Shown piece by piece: positions 8,128 through 17,480 of a DNA stretch of 34,907 bases. Within the stretch, counting starts at the first letter, position 1; every line of letters starts with the position of its first letter. The position numbers were made by a program, and so were the translations under genes. The notes under the pieces were generated by a model. That model worked only from the letters and a program-made list of their open reading frames with translations. It was not told where the DNA came from and did no database searches. The stretch is taken from the NCBI GenBank assembly GCA_016795035.1, contig JAEUIT010000014.1, forward strand, positions 1-34,907, read 5' to 3'. The stretch is from Phycisphaerae bacterium. Lineage in GTDB: Bacteria; Planctomycetota; Phycisphaerae; Phycisphaerales; SM1A02.

Positions 8128-9519
8128 ATGTTCGATGTAGCGCGGAGTCGATGGACGCTCTCGATGCTACTCGCAACTTGGGTAGTGATCTCGGTGTCGG
8201 CACACCCACAGGCGACGACTCCCCCCGCGTCGAGGCCTCAGCCTAACACTGCTGCTCCGACGAGCGCCTCACTCTTCCAGCGGTACGCGCCTCGCGTGCG
8301 CCTGTCACCCGACGACGCCCCGCTACTGGCGGGCACCCTGCGCATCCCGGCGGACCAGGTTTCTGTCGTGCGCCAGCTACTGGTCGATTCGGCAGAGAAG
8401 CAACGAGCGACAAGCGATGCTTTCAACAAGGACTTTCGCACTCGGTGGAAGTGCGACGAGGTCGAGAAGGCGCTTGTTGCTTGGAACGACACGTACCGTT
8501 CGGCTGAGCGATCGGTGGACCCCGCACTTTATGAAGAGGGGCAGCGGGCGCTCGCTGAGATCAGAGCCCAAGCGGATGCCGTTCGCGAGGCGTTCGCCAC
8601 GGAGCTCGTCAGCGTGAATGCGAAGACCGAAGTTCCGATTCGCGAACTCGTAGATGGCCTCGCGGCTTTCTCCGACATTCCCGCCGATATCGCAGTGATT
8701 CGAATTAAATCCGCGCTCTACACGAAGTCCCTTCTTACGTTCCCCCCTGATACCGGTTACGGGGATTTCAATCGGCCAGTAGAACTCCGCCAATTCCTGC
8801 AATTCGCGAGCGCCCTGGATCCGTCAGTGAAGGCGTGGCTCGCCTCGCGCGATGCGCACGCTGCGACGAGGGCCGAGCTGGAGAGTCTCTTTGACGAGTA
8901 CGACCTCGGACTCGTGACGGCGATGGAGTCGAGACTCGCCCGGCGGGGCGCCGCGAAACCTCGACCGATCTCGCCTGCCGCCGCGTGGAGCGAGTACTAC
9001 AACATTTCTCGCCCGTACGTCGATCGCCTCGTCGCACTCATGATGCGCACAGACCCGGATCTCGGGGCCCGCATGACGGGCCACTATCGCTCCTATCTTG
9101 CGCCGAAACTCATGGGCGATTGGCGGGCGGACGAACTCGCCGCCGCCATCATCGACGAGAAGCGTGTCACTCCACTTCCGGACGATGCCATCAAGGCGAT
9201 CGACGAGGCGATCGCGGCCTATCGCCTTGAGCGGACGAGGCGCGCCAATGAAGCGTTCGAACTCGGACTTGCCGCGTGTCGAAAGCACGGCTCCCTGACG
9301 ACGGACACGCGGGAGCAAGACGAGTACGCCGAAGCCGAGGCGCGCGTAAGGGCCTGCAGCAACGACTGTCTTCGTACTCTCGAGCGGATCCTGCAGGCGA
9401 TCACGGAGCCCGCGTCGTGGGCAGCCCTTCCGGGAAAGGTCCGCACGCGGTCCGCCGAGCGGGGCATCGAGCCGTTCGTGCGCGACGATGTCCTTCGTGC
9501 TGGAGCCCCAGCGAACTGA
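8128..9519 (+). CDS. Secreted protein of unknown function, helical
   Basis: 463 residues. AAGGAG at 8113-8118 precedes the ATG by nine bases and supports this start. An N-terminal hydrophobic segment (LSMLLATWVVISVSA) looks like a signal peptide, followed by a Pro/Thr/Ala-rich linker to about residue 48. The rest is charged and helical, with long Glu/Ala/Arg-rich stretches (ALAEIRAQADAVREAF, DEYAEAEARVRAC) and no recognisable catalytic motif. It ends five bases before the stop codon of the convergent glycosyltransferase-like gene. I do not recognise the family. It uses more A/T-containing codons than its neighbours. Confidence 0.65.
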   Translation: MFDVARSRWTLSMLLATWVVISVSAHPQATTPPASRPQPNTAAPTSASLFQRYAPRVRLSPDDAPLLAGTLRIPADQVSVVRQLLVDSAEKQRATSDAFNKDFRTRWKCDEVEKALVAWNDTYRSAERSVDPALYEEGQRALAEIRAQADAVREAFATELVSVNAKTEVPIRELVDGLAAFSDIPADIAVIRIKSALYTKSLLTFPPDTGYGDFNRPVELRQFLQFASALDPSVKAWLASRDAHAATRAELESLFDEYDLGLVTAMESRLARRGAAKPRPISPAAAWSEYYNISRPYVDRLVALMMRTDPDLGARMTGHYRSYLAPKLMGDWRADELAAAIIDEKRVTPLPDDAIKAIDEAIAAYRLERTRRANEAFELGLAACRKHGSLTTDTREQDEYAEAEARVRACSNDCLRTLERILQAITEPASWAALPGKVRTRSAERGIEPFVRDDVLRAGAPAN

Positions 9520-9524
9520 ACGAG

Positions 9525-11699
9525 TCACGGCGTTGCAGGCGGCGCTTCGTCCAACTCCTTGGCGCGCTTCTCGATCTCGTCCTTCACTTGCTGCGGCGCG
9601 TTGGCGGCCTTCTCGCGGGCCTTGGCGATCGTGGCGCGGGCGGCGTCGCGCTCGCCGTTCGCGGCCTGCGCGCGGGCGAGGAGGACGAGCGCCAATGGTT
9701 CGTCGCCGACTCTCTGTTGCAGGAGGCGGGCCGCGACGACGGCGTCCGACGTCGACTCCTTCGTGACGGGCGGTGAGAGAAGCGCGTCGACGAAGCCCGG
9801 GATGAGCATCACCGCAAAGCGCGGGTCAGGCGCGTTCGCGAGCGCCGTCGCGTAGGCCTCGCGCGCCTTCTCCACGTTGCCGAGCCGCTGTTCGGCGCGA
9901 GCGAGGTTCGCGGCGGCTTCGGCATCGGCCGGGTTCTCGGCGAGAAGCGCCTCGTAGATCGGCACCGTCTCGGCGATGCGATCGGACTTGCCGAGGACGC
10001 GGGCGAGATCCATGCGCCGCTCGCGCAGGACCGGTCCGATCTGCACCGGCGCGCGGGTCCGGTCGGGCAGTTCGATCGAGGTGCGGAAGGATTTCGCCGC
10101 GCCGTCGAAATCACCAAGGAGCTCGCGCAGTCGCCCCTGCCGCCAATGCACGTGGGCCAACTGCGGCGCGATCTCGACCGCCTTGTCCGCGGCCTTGATC
10201 GCGTCGGCGAAGCGCGTCTCGAGCCGAAGCGCCTCGGAGAGATTCGTCCACGCGGTCGCGTTGGTCGGGTCGATGTCGATCGAGCGCTGCGCCGCCTCGG
10301 CGGCTTCGCGGGCGAGCGCGAGCCCCTTCTCCGTGTTGCCGGCGTCGAGCTGTCGCCCCGCCTTCGGAAGGAGGACGCCCGCGAGGTTCGTCCATGGCAT
10401 CCACGCGTTCGGGTTCGCCGTCAAGCTCGCTCGCCAGAGCGTCTCCTCGTCGGCGTAGCCGAGCGTCTGCGTCGCCGTCAGCAACGTGGAGACGAGGAGA
10501 AGCGCCGCCGCCACGGTCGCGCGGACTTTCGGCGCGAAGCGTTTCGTGAGGGCGACGATCACGTAGGCCGCCGCGACCGCGAGCGGCACGGTCGCGAGGT
10601 AGGCAAAGTGGTCGGCGACGAAGGAGTAGCGGAAGGGATAGACGTCGAAGAAGCCGAGCGCCGGGAAGACGCCGGCGAGGACGAGGAGCATGAGGACGAG
10701 CGGCCCGCGCGAGCCGCGGCGCCAGAGGAACGCCCCCGCCCCAAGCGACGCCGTCACGACCGCGAACGGGATCCACGTCACGGCGTTCGCCGCGTCGATC
10801 GTCCAGCGCGGATAGATGAAGGCGAGCCGCGAGGGCCACACGAACGTCCACACGTAGAAGAGCGCCGACGTCGGCGCGAGCGCGAGGCGCTGCGCGAACG
10901 ACATCACGAACTCCTCGCCCTCGGCGCCGACGTGCGTCCGTTCGACGTGCGCCGTGTGCAGGCCGAGCGGGATGCCGATCGCGAAGAAGGCCGCGAGGAA
11001 CGCCCACTGCCCCGCCGACAGGCGATCGCGGCGCCAGAGGTGGATGAGGACGATGGCCGGCGCGACGGCGGAGATCGTCGTCTTCGACAGCATCGCGAAG
11101 ACGAAAAGGACGAGCGAGAGCGCGCACATGCCGTAGCGCGGGTCGTCCTTCGTGTCGTCCGAGCCGTCGGCGCTCGTCGTGGCCGCAAGCCATGCCCAGA
11201 TCGAACCGAGGCCGAGCGCGAGCGCAAGCACGTTCTTCCGTTCCGTCACCCACGCGACGCTCTCGACGTTCATCGGATGGAGCGCGAAGATCGCGGCGGC
11301 GAGCCACGCGCCCGGCACCGACAGGCGGCGCAGGAGTATCCAGAGGAGGAGCGCGCTCGACGCGTGCAGCAGCACGTTGACGAGGTGGAAGCCGAACGGC
11401 GCGCTCGCGAAGTCGCTGCCGTAGAGCCGCGACTCGAGCAGGAACGACGTGAAGACGATCGGGTAGTACTGCGGCGTGTTGCCGGGCGTCCAGATGAGGC
11501 GGAGCGCTTCCTGGAACGGAAGGTCGTGCGAGAGGAGCGCGTTGTGCGTGACGTACGAGTCGTCGTCCCAGATCCAGCCCGCGCCGAGCGCCGGGATGTA
11601 GGCGACGATCGTGAGCAGAACGAGAAGCACCGCCCACCACATCAATTTCGGGCGAGCGGCGTCGGTCGGAAGAAGCGCGGAGTCGGAAGTCGATGCCAC
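9525..11699 (-). CDS. TMTC-like GT-C membrane glycosyltransferase with C-terminal TPR repeats
   Basis: 724 residues. The N-terminal part (about 20-430) is polytopic, with roughly ten hydrophobic segments, and carries hallmarks of the DUF1736/TMTC type of GT-C enzymes: an acidic first loop WIWDDDSYV (Asp45-47), then a conserved AxHPMNVESVAWVTERKNVLA block (about 139-160). In this fold the first-loop acid is expected to be catalytic, with a lipid-phosphate-linked sugar as donor. From about 437 onward the protein is soluble and contains TPR helices (NAWMPWTNLAGVLLP, NATAWTNLSEALRLETRFADAIKAADKAVEIAP, DAEAAANLARAEQRLGNVEKAREAYATAL). Transfer of sugar to exported protein is inferred; donor and acceptor are not evident. 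The gene converges on its neighbour with a five-base gap and is separated from the DUF1573 gene upstream by a terminator. Confidence 0.8.
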   Translation of the reverse strand: MASTSDSALLPTDAARPKLMWWAVLLVLLTIVAYIPALGAGWIWDDDSYVTHNALLSHDLPFQEALRLIWTPGNTPQYYPIVFTSFLLESRLYGSDFASAPFGFHLVNVLLHASSALLLWILLRRLSVPGAWLAAAIFALHPMNVESVAWVTERKNVLALALGLGSIWAWLAATTSADGSDDTKDDPRYGMCALSLVLFVFAMLSKTTISAVAPAIVLIHLWRRDRLSAGQWAFLAAFFAIGIPLGLHTAHVERTHVGAEGEEFVMSFAQRLALAPTSALFYVWTFVWPSRLAFIYPRWTIDAANAVTWIPFAVVTASLGAGAFLWRRGSRGPLVLMLLVLAGVFPALGFFDVYPFRYSFVADHFAYLATVPLAVAAAYVIVALTKRFAPKVRATVAAALLLVSTLLTATQTLGYADEETLWRASLTANPNAWMPWTNLAGVLLPKAGRQLDAGNTEKGLALAREAAEAAQRSIDIDPTNATAWTNLSEALRLETRFADAIKAADKAVEIAPQLAHVHWRQGRLRELLGDFDGAAKSFRTSIELPDRTRAPVQIGPVLRERRMDLARVLGKSDRIAETVPIYEALLAENPADAEAAANLARAEQRLGNVEKAREAYATALANAPDPRFAVMLIPGFVDALLSPPVTKESTSDAVVAARLLQQRVGDEPLALVLLARAQAANGERDAARATIAKAREKAANAPQQVKDEIEKRAKELDEAPPATP

Positions 11700-11749
11700 G
11701 CGAGCACGCTACCAGCCTGAGGCGAGCGCGCTCGGACCCCACCAAACGA

Positions 11750-11781
11750 CCGCGACGCCGAACGTGGGTTCGGCGTCGCGG
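11750..11781 (-). terminator. Terminator of the DUF1573 gene
   Basis: A perfect 14-bp stem, CCGCGACGCCGAAC with its complement, has a 4-base loop (11764-11767). On the - strand it is followed by a short T-containing stretch (TCGTTTGG). It lies 33 bases beyond the DUF1573 stop codon and 50 bases before the next - strand start. Confidence 0.75.
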
Positions 11782-11813
11782 CAGGTGTCTCTATGCAACC
11801 GGTGTCGAGCGAC

Positions 11814-13118
11814 TCAGCGCCGCGGCAGGTTCGTCGGGAGCGTCTTCTCCTGCTCCTCGGTCATGATGCGGCCGCCGACCGCGAGTTCACGCGTTTCCGG
11901 GGCGGCGTCGCCCATCTTGGTGGTGAACTTGATCGAGCCGCTCATGAAGCCGCGCGACGGATCGTCGGCCTTGCCCGAGAGCGTGATCGCGTAGGCGGGC
12001 TTCCCGTCGTGCATCGTCTTCTCGACGGTCACCGGGTTGTACTGGGCCGGGGCGATGCCCTTCGAGCCGGCGGGAAGCGGTTCGTAGGTCGCGTTCGTGA
12101 GCTCGAAGTCCTTGCCGTCCGCGGCGAAGACATAGGTCGTCTTCGTGAAGGGCTGGCCGGGACGCACGGTGCCGAACTGGACGAGGTACTCCGACGCGCG
12201 GATGTTGTCGCTCACCACGCCGGTGAGGCGGAAGGGAAGCGACTTCGTGATGTCGGCGCCGCCTTCGGTGCGGCCGCGGGTATTCAGCATGATGACGCCG
12301 CCGCGGAGCGCGCCCCAGGGGAGCGTGCCGTCCGACTCGATCTTGATGCGCACTTCGCCGGTGTGCGGCGCTTCGCCGAGGAATGACGCGGTGATCCCCG
12401 GCGAACGCGAGGTCACGCTGTCGAAGATCGTCGACTTGGCGTCGGCGGTCACGACGGCTTCGCGCGCGACCTTCGCGCCGCGCGCGATCTCACCGAGGTC
12501 GAACGACTTCGGCTCGAAGGAGAGGACGCTCTCCACCTTTCCGATGACGCGAATGTTCCACTCCGGCGCCGGCCACATGGCATTCGTGACGACGACGAGC
12601 GCCTTCGCCTGATGGCCGCCGGTCGGCGGGGTGAAGTCGACGTCGATGAAGCCGCGTTCGCCGGGCTGGAAGGTCGCGGGGGTGTACTTCGGCTTCGTGC
12701 AGCCGCACTTCGGGATGACCCGCTCGAGCGTGAGCGGCGCGTCGCCGGCGTTCACGAAGTAGAAGCGGTGCGAACGCGTCTCGGCGTTCGTCATGTTGCC
12801 GAAGTCCTTGTCCAACTCCTCGAAGTAGATCGCGGGTCCGCCCTTGTACGCGGGCTTCGGACCGGCGGCCCGGACCTTCAGGCCTTCGGGCAACTCGGCG
12901 TTCGCGTCATCGGCGTGCGACGGGCCGTCGGCCGGCGCGGTCGCGGGCGGCGTCGAGTTCTGGGCCGGGCGCGCCGGGGCCGTCGGGGCCGCGGGACGCG
13001 TCGCCGGCGCGGTGGCCGGGGGCGTGGTCTGGGCGAGGACGAGCGACGTCAAGGTGACGGTGGCCAAGGCGCCGGCAGCGACGAGCGAACGGCTGCGGCG
13101 GGCGATTGAGCGAGTCAT
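11814..13118 (-). CDS. Secreted DUF1573-domain protein
   Basis: 434 residues from the ATG at 13118; an ATG at 13127 is an alternative that adds three residues. The N-terminus is a signal peptide (RRSRSLVAAGALATVTLTSLVLAQ) followed by a Pro/Ala/Thr-rich linker. DUF1573 features follow: DKDFGNM...HRFYFVNAGDAPLTLERVIPKCGCTKPKYTPATFQPGERGFIDVDFTPPTGGHQAK, including the conserved Cys-Gly-Cys and the closing VVVTNAMWP. The C-terminal half is beta-rich and may hold further immunoglobulin-like repeats of the same kind. DUF1573 proteins are exported beta-sandwich proteins without a settled function. The linker is much like that of the cyclophilin at 22053. Monocistronic by position. Confidence 0.8.
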   Translation of the reverse strand: MTRSIARRSRSLVAAGALATVTLTSLVLAQTTPPATAPATRPAAPTAPARPAQNSTPPATAPADGPSHADDANAELPEGLKVRAAGPKPAYKGGPAIYFEELDKDFGNMTNAETRSHRFYFVNAGDAPLTLERVIPKCGCTKPKYTPATFQPGERGFIDVDFTPPTGGHQAKALVVVTNAMWPAPEWNIRVIGKVESVLSFEPKSFDLGEIARGAKVAREAVVTADAKSTIFDSVTSRSPGITASFLGEAPHTGEVRIKIESDGTLPWGALRGGVIMLNTRGRTEGGADITKSLPFRLTGVVSDNIRASEYLVQFGTVRPGQPFTKTTYVFAADGKDFELTNATYEPLPAGSKGIAPAQYNPVTVEKTMHDGKPAYAITLSGKADDPSRGFMSGSIKFTTKMGDAAPETRELAVGGRIMTEEQEKTLPTNLPRR

Positions 13119-13320
13119 AGGCGGCATAAGGATTCTGAAGGCAAGGGTTCGAGGCCCCACGCAGAGGGCGGAGTGCCACACGGCGGGCAGGGCTCACAAG
13201 CGTACCGGTCTATCGACCGATTGCGTCGTGGGCTGAGGAAGTCCCAAATCCGATCCCCGGCATCCCAGTTTTTTGCGAAGTGCCCCAGGATTCGCCAAGT
13301 TGGGACGGCCCGTTCCGGCC
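13119..13320. other. Intergenic region upstream of the DUF1573 gene
   Basis: 202 bases between two - strand genes. I see a short hairpin (CGGTC/GACCG around 13204-13217), but no terminator with a T-run for the kinase operon and no clear promoter. Confidence 0.3.
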
Positions 13321-16300
13321 TCACTCGTCGTCGCGGACGAACCCTTGCCGGTCGTACTGGTCGATGCAGTGGAGTTCCGCGGCCTTGTTGGCGGAGAGGA
13401 AGCGGTCGAGTTCCGAGATCGAGAAGCTCGCGAGAAGCCCGCGTGGCCCCCCCACCACCAGCCGGTCGCCGTCGGCGGTGAACCCGATCGATCGGATCCC
13501 TTCCCGAGGGCCAAACGGCATCCACTCGAAGACCTCGCGGCCGAGCCGCAGGTGCCAGAAGCGCACCGTGCCGTCGGCCCCCATCGTGGCCACGATGTCC
13601 TCGTCGATTGGATGGCGCTCGACGCCATAGACGAGCGCCGAGTGCCCGCGCAGGACGTCGACGGTGCGCTTCGGCACGTCGACGACGAGGACGTCGCCGC
13701 GCCATGACCCGGCAACGAGGTGGCGGCTGTCGGCGCTGAAGCCCATGCTGAAGATCGAGTAGCCCTCGGTGACGATGTGCGAGGCGCCCGATGCGAGATC
13801 GAGGAGCCAGAGCTTCGCGCCGCGTTCGGAGTAGGCGAGCTTCGAGCCGTCGGGCGAGAAGGCGATCGCCAGGACTTCCTGATGCGGCGGCGGGACGAGC
13901 GTGCACGTCGTGCCGGTGGCGACGTCGAGCACGTTCACCCCCCAGCCTGCGGTCGCATAGGCGACGCGCTCGCCGCGGGCATCGAACGTCACCGCGTACT
14001 GCTCGCCGCGCTGGAAGTTCGGACCGATCGCGACAACCTTCTTCGAGGCACGGTCGATGACCCGCACCTTGCGGTCGTCGTACCCGAACGCGAGCAGCCG
14101 TCCGTCGGCCGATGCGGTGCCGGTCGTCGGCCGCGCGCCGGGCACGTCGAAGGACCAGACGATCTCTCCGTTGCCGTCGATGATGGTGAGCGACGGACCG
14201 GAGCAGACGACCTCTTCCCCGTTTCGCGCCGGATTGCGGAAGTAGCACGCGGCCGGCGCCACGGCGCGGCGCACCGGCTCGCCGCGCGGCAGGCGCAGGC
14301 AGCGCATGGGCAGGCGCTTGTCGGCGTTCTGCGGATAGACCGAGATGAGACGGGTCGCGTCGGGCGAGATGTCGAACGTCGTGCCGACCATCGCGGCGAA
14401 CGGCGACTGCGTCTCGGTCCGGAGGTCGACGAGCGTGAGACTCCAGTGGCCGAGGTAGACGAGCTCGTCGGGGCCGAGGAACTCCGCGCGACGGACCGAC
14501 CCGACGTTCTGGCGAATGTCGTGGACAAGGCTGCCGGTGCTCGCGCGGACGAGCGCGATGCGGCGCTCGAACGACGAGCCGGCCGCGACCGTCGAACCGT
14601 CGGGCGACCAGGCGACCGTGTTCACCGCGAGGCGGAACGGGCGAATCGAGCGGACCGCGCCGTCGGTGCCGACGAACGACACGTCGCCCGCAGAGCCGCC
14701 GAACGCGAGATTCCCCGTGGGCGATTCGCTCGCCGACTCGATCGCCGACGGAAGCGTGACCATCGAGACGAGTCTCGTCGTTGCAGCCGTCTCGCCGATC
14801 GCGAATCGGCGGACCGTGCGGTCGCTGCCGCCGGTGACGAGCGTGCCGTCATGGCAGAAGAGGACGTGCGTGTTGCCGGCGGCGCGGACGTCGAGCACGC
14901 GATCGAGCGTGCCGCGCAGGAGATCCCAGAGGACGACGCAGCCGTCCGCGTCGCCGGTCGCCACCCAGCGGCCGTCGGGCGAGACGTCGATCGAGACGAC
15001 CGGACCGCTCGGACCCTCGAACGCGCGGACGGACTCGCCGGTGCGGGCGTCGACGATCGTCGGCGGCATGTCGTTCGCGCCGATGATGAAGTGCACGCTG
15101 TCGGCGAGGAAGCGCACGCACGACACGCCCGGCGACGCGAGCATGGACGACTCGTAGGGCCGCTTCAGGGCAAACTCGCGCAGCGCCCAGCGGACGAGCG
15201 GCGAGCGCGAGTCGGCGCTTTCCGCGCGCCACAGGAGCGCGCGGGCCTCCTCGGTGCTTCCGCCCTCGCCGCTCATGCGGCCGCGGAGCACGTTCGCCGC
15301 GAAGATCTCGCCTTGCAGCGAGCGCGTGAGCTCGCCCTCGCGGATGCCCGCCGCGATCGCGCGGTCGCGCTCCAGGCTCGCGCTCCGGAGGCCGTAGAGC
15401 GCGAGGACAAGCCCCGCGACGAGCGAGATCGTGACGGCCACGCCCGCGACGAGCGCCGCGGTGTGGCGCTTCGCGATCTTCGAGAGGAGATAGGTCGGCG
15501 ACGGCGGACGCGCGATGACCGCCTCGCCCGCGAGATAGCGCGAGAGATCCTCGGCGAACGCCTCGACCGTGCCGTAGCGCCGCTCGGGCTCGCGGGCGAG
15601 CGCCTTCAGCGTGATCCAGTCGAGTTCGCTGCGCAGGTCCTTCAGGAGTTGCCGCGCGTCGGTCGATCCGTCCTGCGTCCGTCGCTGGCCGAGGACCGCG
15701 GACGGCCGCGGCGGATCCTCGTCGAGAAGCCGCCGGCGCCAGTCGTCGTCGGCGCCGCGTCGGCCCGCGGGAAGCTGCGCCTTCAGCGGCGTCACGCCCG
15801 CCAAGAGTTCGTAGAGGATCACGCCGAGCGCGTAGACGTCGGAGCGGATGTCGACGTCGCCGCCGCACGCCTGCTCGGGGCTCATGTAGTCGGGGGTGCC
15901 GACCGCGTGACCGGTGTGGGTCGTCACGCTCAGCCGCGACGCGCCGTCGGTGGCGTCGCCGCGGCGATTGTCGAGCGCCTTGGCGACGCCGAAGTCGATG
16001 ACCTTCGGCGTCACCGCGCCGTCGACCTCGCTCACGAGGATGTTCGACGGCTTGAGGTCGCGATGGAGGACGCCCTTCTGGTGCGCGTGCTGCACGCCGG
16101 ACATCACGTGCAGGAAGAGCTTGACGCGCTCGCGCACCGGCAACGCCTTCGCCGCGCAGTAGTCGGTGAGCGACGGGCCGCGCACCAACTCCATGACGAC
16201 GTACGGACGACCGTCGCGAGTCGCGCCGGCGTCATAGGCCTGCGCGATGTTCGGGTGCTCCATGCGGGCGAGCACCTGCCGCTCGGCTTCGAAGCGCCGG

Positions 16301-16707
16301 ATGACCTGGCGCGTGTCCATGCCGAGCTTGATGACCTTGAGCGCGACTTCGCGTTGCACCGGCTCGGTCTGCGTCGCGCGGTAGACGGTGCCCATGCCGC
16401 CTTCGCCCAAGACGCTCTCGATGCGGTAGCGGCCGATGAGCGTGCCGACGCCCGGGCGCAGCACGCTGCGGTCGAGGGGGTCGTCGACGCGATCGTGGTG
16501 CGCGAGCAGCGTGCGCACCTGCGTCTCGAGGCTTCGATCGCCGCCGCAGGCGACGGTGAAGGCCGCCTCGCGCTCGCTCGGTCCGAGGCCGCGCAGCGTC
16601 TCGAACGCGGCGGCGGCGCGCTCAAAGGCGGACGTGGCATCGCGCATCGCTCCGTCCGACGGAGGATGTGCGGCGCCCGACTCGACCTCGCCGTCTCCAC
16701 GTTGCAT
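13321..16707 (-). CDS. Transmembrane Ser/Thr protein kinase with WD40-like C-terminus
   Basis: 1128 residues. The kinase domain (about 94-390) has all key motifs: Gly loop GEGGMG (101-106), VALK (Lys124), HRDLKPSN (215-222), DFG (238-240) and an SPEQ/RSDVYALG region. It is a Hanks-type (PknB-like) kinase, apparently intact. A hydrophobic segment at about 417-440 (TAALVAGVAVTISLVAGLVLALYGL) puts the kinase in the cytoplasm and the C-terminus outside. After a helical linker, residues about 520-1128 contain WD40-like repeats (VSIDVSPDGRWVATGDADGCVVLWDL, LAIAFSPDGSKLAYSERGAKLWLLDL, GTVRFWHLRLG), likely a propeller for sensing or partner binding. It starts 10 bases after the sigma factor gene, so the two are probably co-transcribed, a frequent planctomycete pairing. 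The 84-residue N-terminal segment may contact the sigma factor (inference). Confidence 0.9.
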   Translation of the reverse strand: MQRGDGEVESGAAHPPSDGAMRDATSAFERAAAAFETLRGLGPSEREAAFTVACGGDRSLETQVRTLLAHHDRVDDPLDRSVLRPGVGTLIGRYRIESVLGEGGMGTVYRATQTEPVQREVALKVIKLGMDTRQVIRRFEAERQVLARMEHPNIAQAYDAGATRDGRPYVVMELVRGPSLTDYCAAKALPVRERVKLFLHVMSGVQHAHQKGVLHRDLKPSNILVSEVDGAVTPKVIDFGVAKALDNRRGDATDGASRLSVTTHTGHAVGTPDYMSPEQACGGDVDIRSDVYALGVILYELLAGVTPLKAQLPAGRRGADDDWRRRLLDEDPPRPSAVLGQRRTQDGSTDARQLLKDLRSELDWITLKALAREPERRYGTVEAFAEDLSRYLAGEAVIARPPSPTYLLSKIAKRHTAALVAGVAVTISLVAGLVLALYGLRSASLERDRAIAAGIREGELTRSLQGEIFAANVLRGRMSGEGGSTEEARALLWRAESADSRSPLVRWALREFALKRPYESSMLASPGVSCVRFLADSVHFIIGANDMPPTIVDARTGESVRAFEGPSGPVVSIDVSPDGRWVATGDADGCVVLWDLLRGTLDRVLDVRAAGNTHVLFCHDGTLVTGGSDRTVRRFAIGETAATTRLVSMVTLPSAIESASESPTGNLAFGGSAGDVSFVGTDGAVRSIRPFRLAVNTVAWSPDGSTVAAGSSFERRIALVRASTGSLVHDIRQNVGSVRRAEFLGPDELVYLGHWSLTLVDLRTETQSPFAAMVGTTFDISPDATRLISVYPQNADKRLPMRCLRLPRGEPVRRAVAPAACYFRNPARNGEEVVCSGPSLTIIDGNGEIVWSFDVPGARPTTGTASADGRLLAFGYDDRKVRVIDRASKKVVAIGPNFQRGEQYAVTFDARGERVAYATAGWGVNVLDVATGTTCTLVPPPHQEVLAIAFSPDGSKLAYSERGAKLWLLDLASGASHIVTEGYSIFSMGFSADSRHLVAGSWRGDVLVVDVPKRTVDVLRGHSALVYGVERHPIDEDIVATMGADGTVRFWHLRLGREVFEWMPFGPREGIRSIGFTADGDRLVVGGPRGLLASFSISELDRFLSANKAAELHCIDQYDRQGFVRDDE

Positions 16708-16717
16708 GCGTTCGTCT

Positions 16718-17236
16718 TCAGCCGAATTGTTCGAGGCGCTGGCGGAGCCACGCCCGCGCGAAGAACCAATCGGCTTCGGCGGTGCTCCGGGCGATGCCTA
16801 ACACTGTGGCCGTCTCCTCGCCCGTGAGGCCGCCGAAGAAGCGAAGCTCGACCACGCGGGCCTTGCGGGCATCGAGCCGTGCGAGTTCGCCGAGCGCCTC
16901 GTCGAGGGCGAGAAGTTCGAGGGCTTCCGGAGCCTCGACCGAGGCCTCCGGCAGCTCGATCCGGACGAGCCCGCCCCCCCGCTTCTCGGCCGCGCGTTTC
17001 CGGGCGTGGTCGACGAGGATCCGCCGCATCGCCTCGGCGGCGTACGAGCGGAAGGCGGCCTCGGAGCCGGCCTTCTCCCAGGCGTCTCCCAAGCGGTCCG
17101 CGAGCTTGAGATAGACCTCATGCACGAGCGCCGTCGGTTGCAGCGTGTGCCCCGACCGCTCCCGCCGCAGGAGGGCCGCCGCGACGAGCTTGAGTTCTCG
17201 ATAAATCTCCGTGTCGTCGAGCGTCACAAGAACCAT
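16718..17236 (-). CDS. ECF-type sigma-70 family RNA polymerase sigma factor
   Basis: 172 residues. Region 2 is visible as TALVHEVYLKLADR ... FRSYAAEAMRRILVDHARKRAAEKRGGG, and region 4 as DARKARVVELRFFGGLTGEETATVLGIARSTAEADWFFARAWLRQRL. This matches the planctomycete-rich ECF group (TIGR02999-like) found next to Hanks kinases. There is no anti-sigma gene here; the kinase 10 bases downstream is the likely regulator, probably acting by phosphorylation (inference from the family context). It directs RNA polymerase to an unknown set of promoters. The start at 17236 gives the usual length for the group. Confidence 0.9.
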   Translation of the reverse strand: MVLVTLDDTEIYRELKLVAAALLRRERSGHTLQPTALVHEVYLKLADRLGDAWEKAGSEAAFRSYAAEAMRRILVDHARKRAAEKRGGGLVRIELPEASVEAPEALELLALDEALGELARLDARKARVVELRFFGGLTGEETATVLGIARSTAEADWFFARAWLRQRLEQFG

Positions 17237-17336
17237 GATGCGCTAGAAGCGACGAAAGGCGGAGGGGAGTCCGAGGAAAGCGAGGGGAGAAAATGGAGAG
17301 GGGACAATGGAGAGGCGGCAGAGGCGCGAGGAGGCG

Positions 17337-17460
<124 letters not shown>

Positions 17461-17479
17461 CCGTGGCCTCCGGCCGCGG
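17461..17479 (-). terminator. Stem-loop directly after ccsA
   Basis: CCGCGGCC and GGCCACGG (- strand) pair over 8 bp with one G:T wobble around a 3-base loop, starting one base after the ccsA stop codon. No T-run follows, so it may be a weak terminator or a 3' protecting hairpin. Confidence 0.45.
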
Positions 17480-17480
17480 C

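Noticed and set aside
13720..16827. Very long open frame antisense to the kinase gene, and similar ones antisense to the glycosyltransferase, resB and sulP genes
   Set aside because: They are Arg/Asp/Glu/Ala-rich with no domain and mirror GC-biased codons of the real genes on the other strand, as expected in high-GC DNA.
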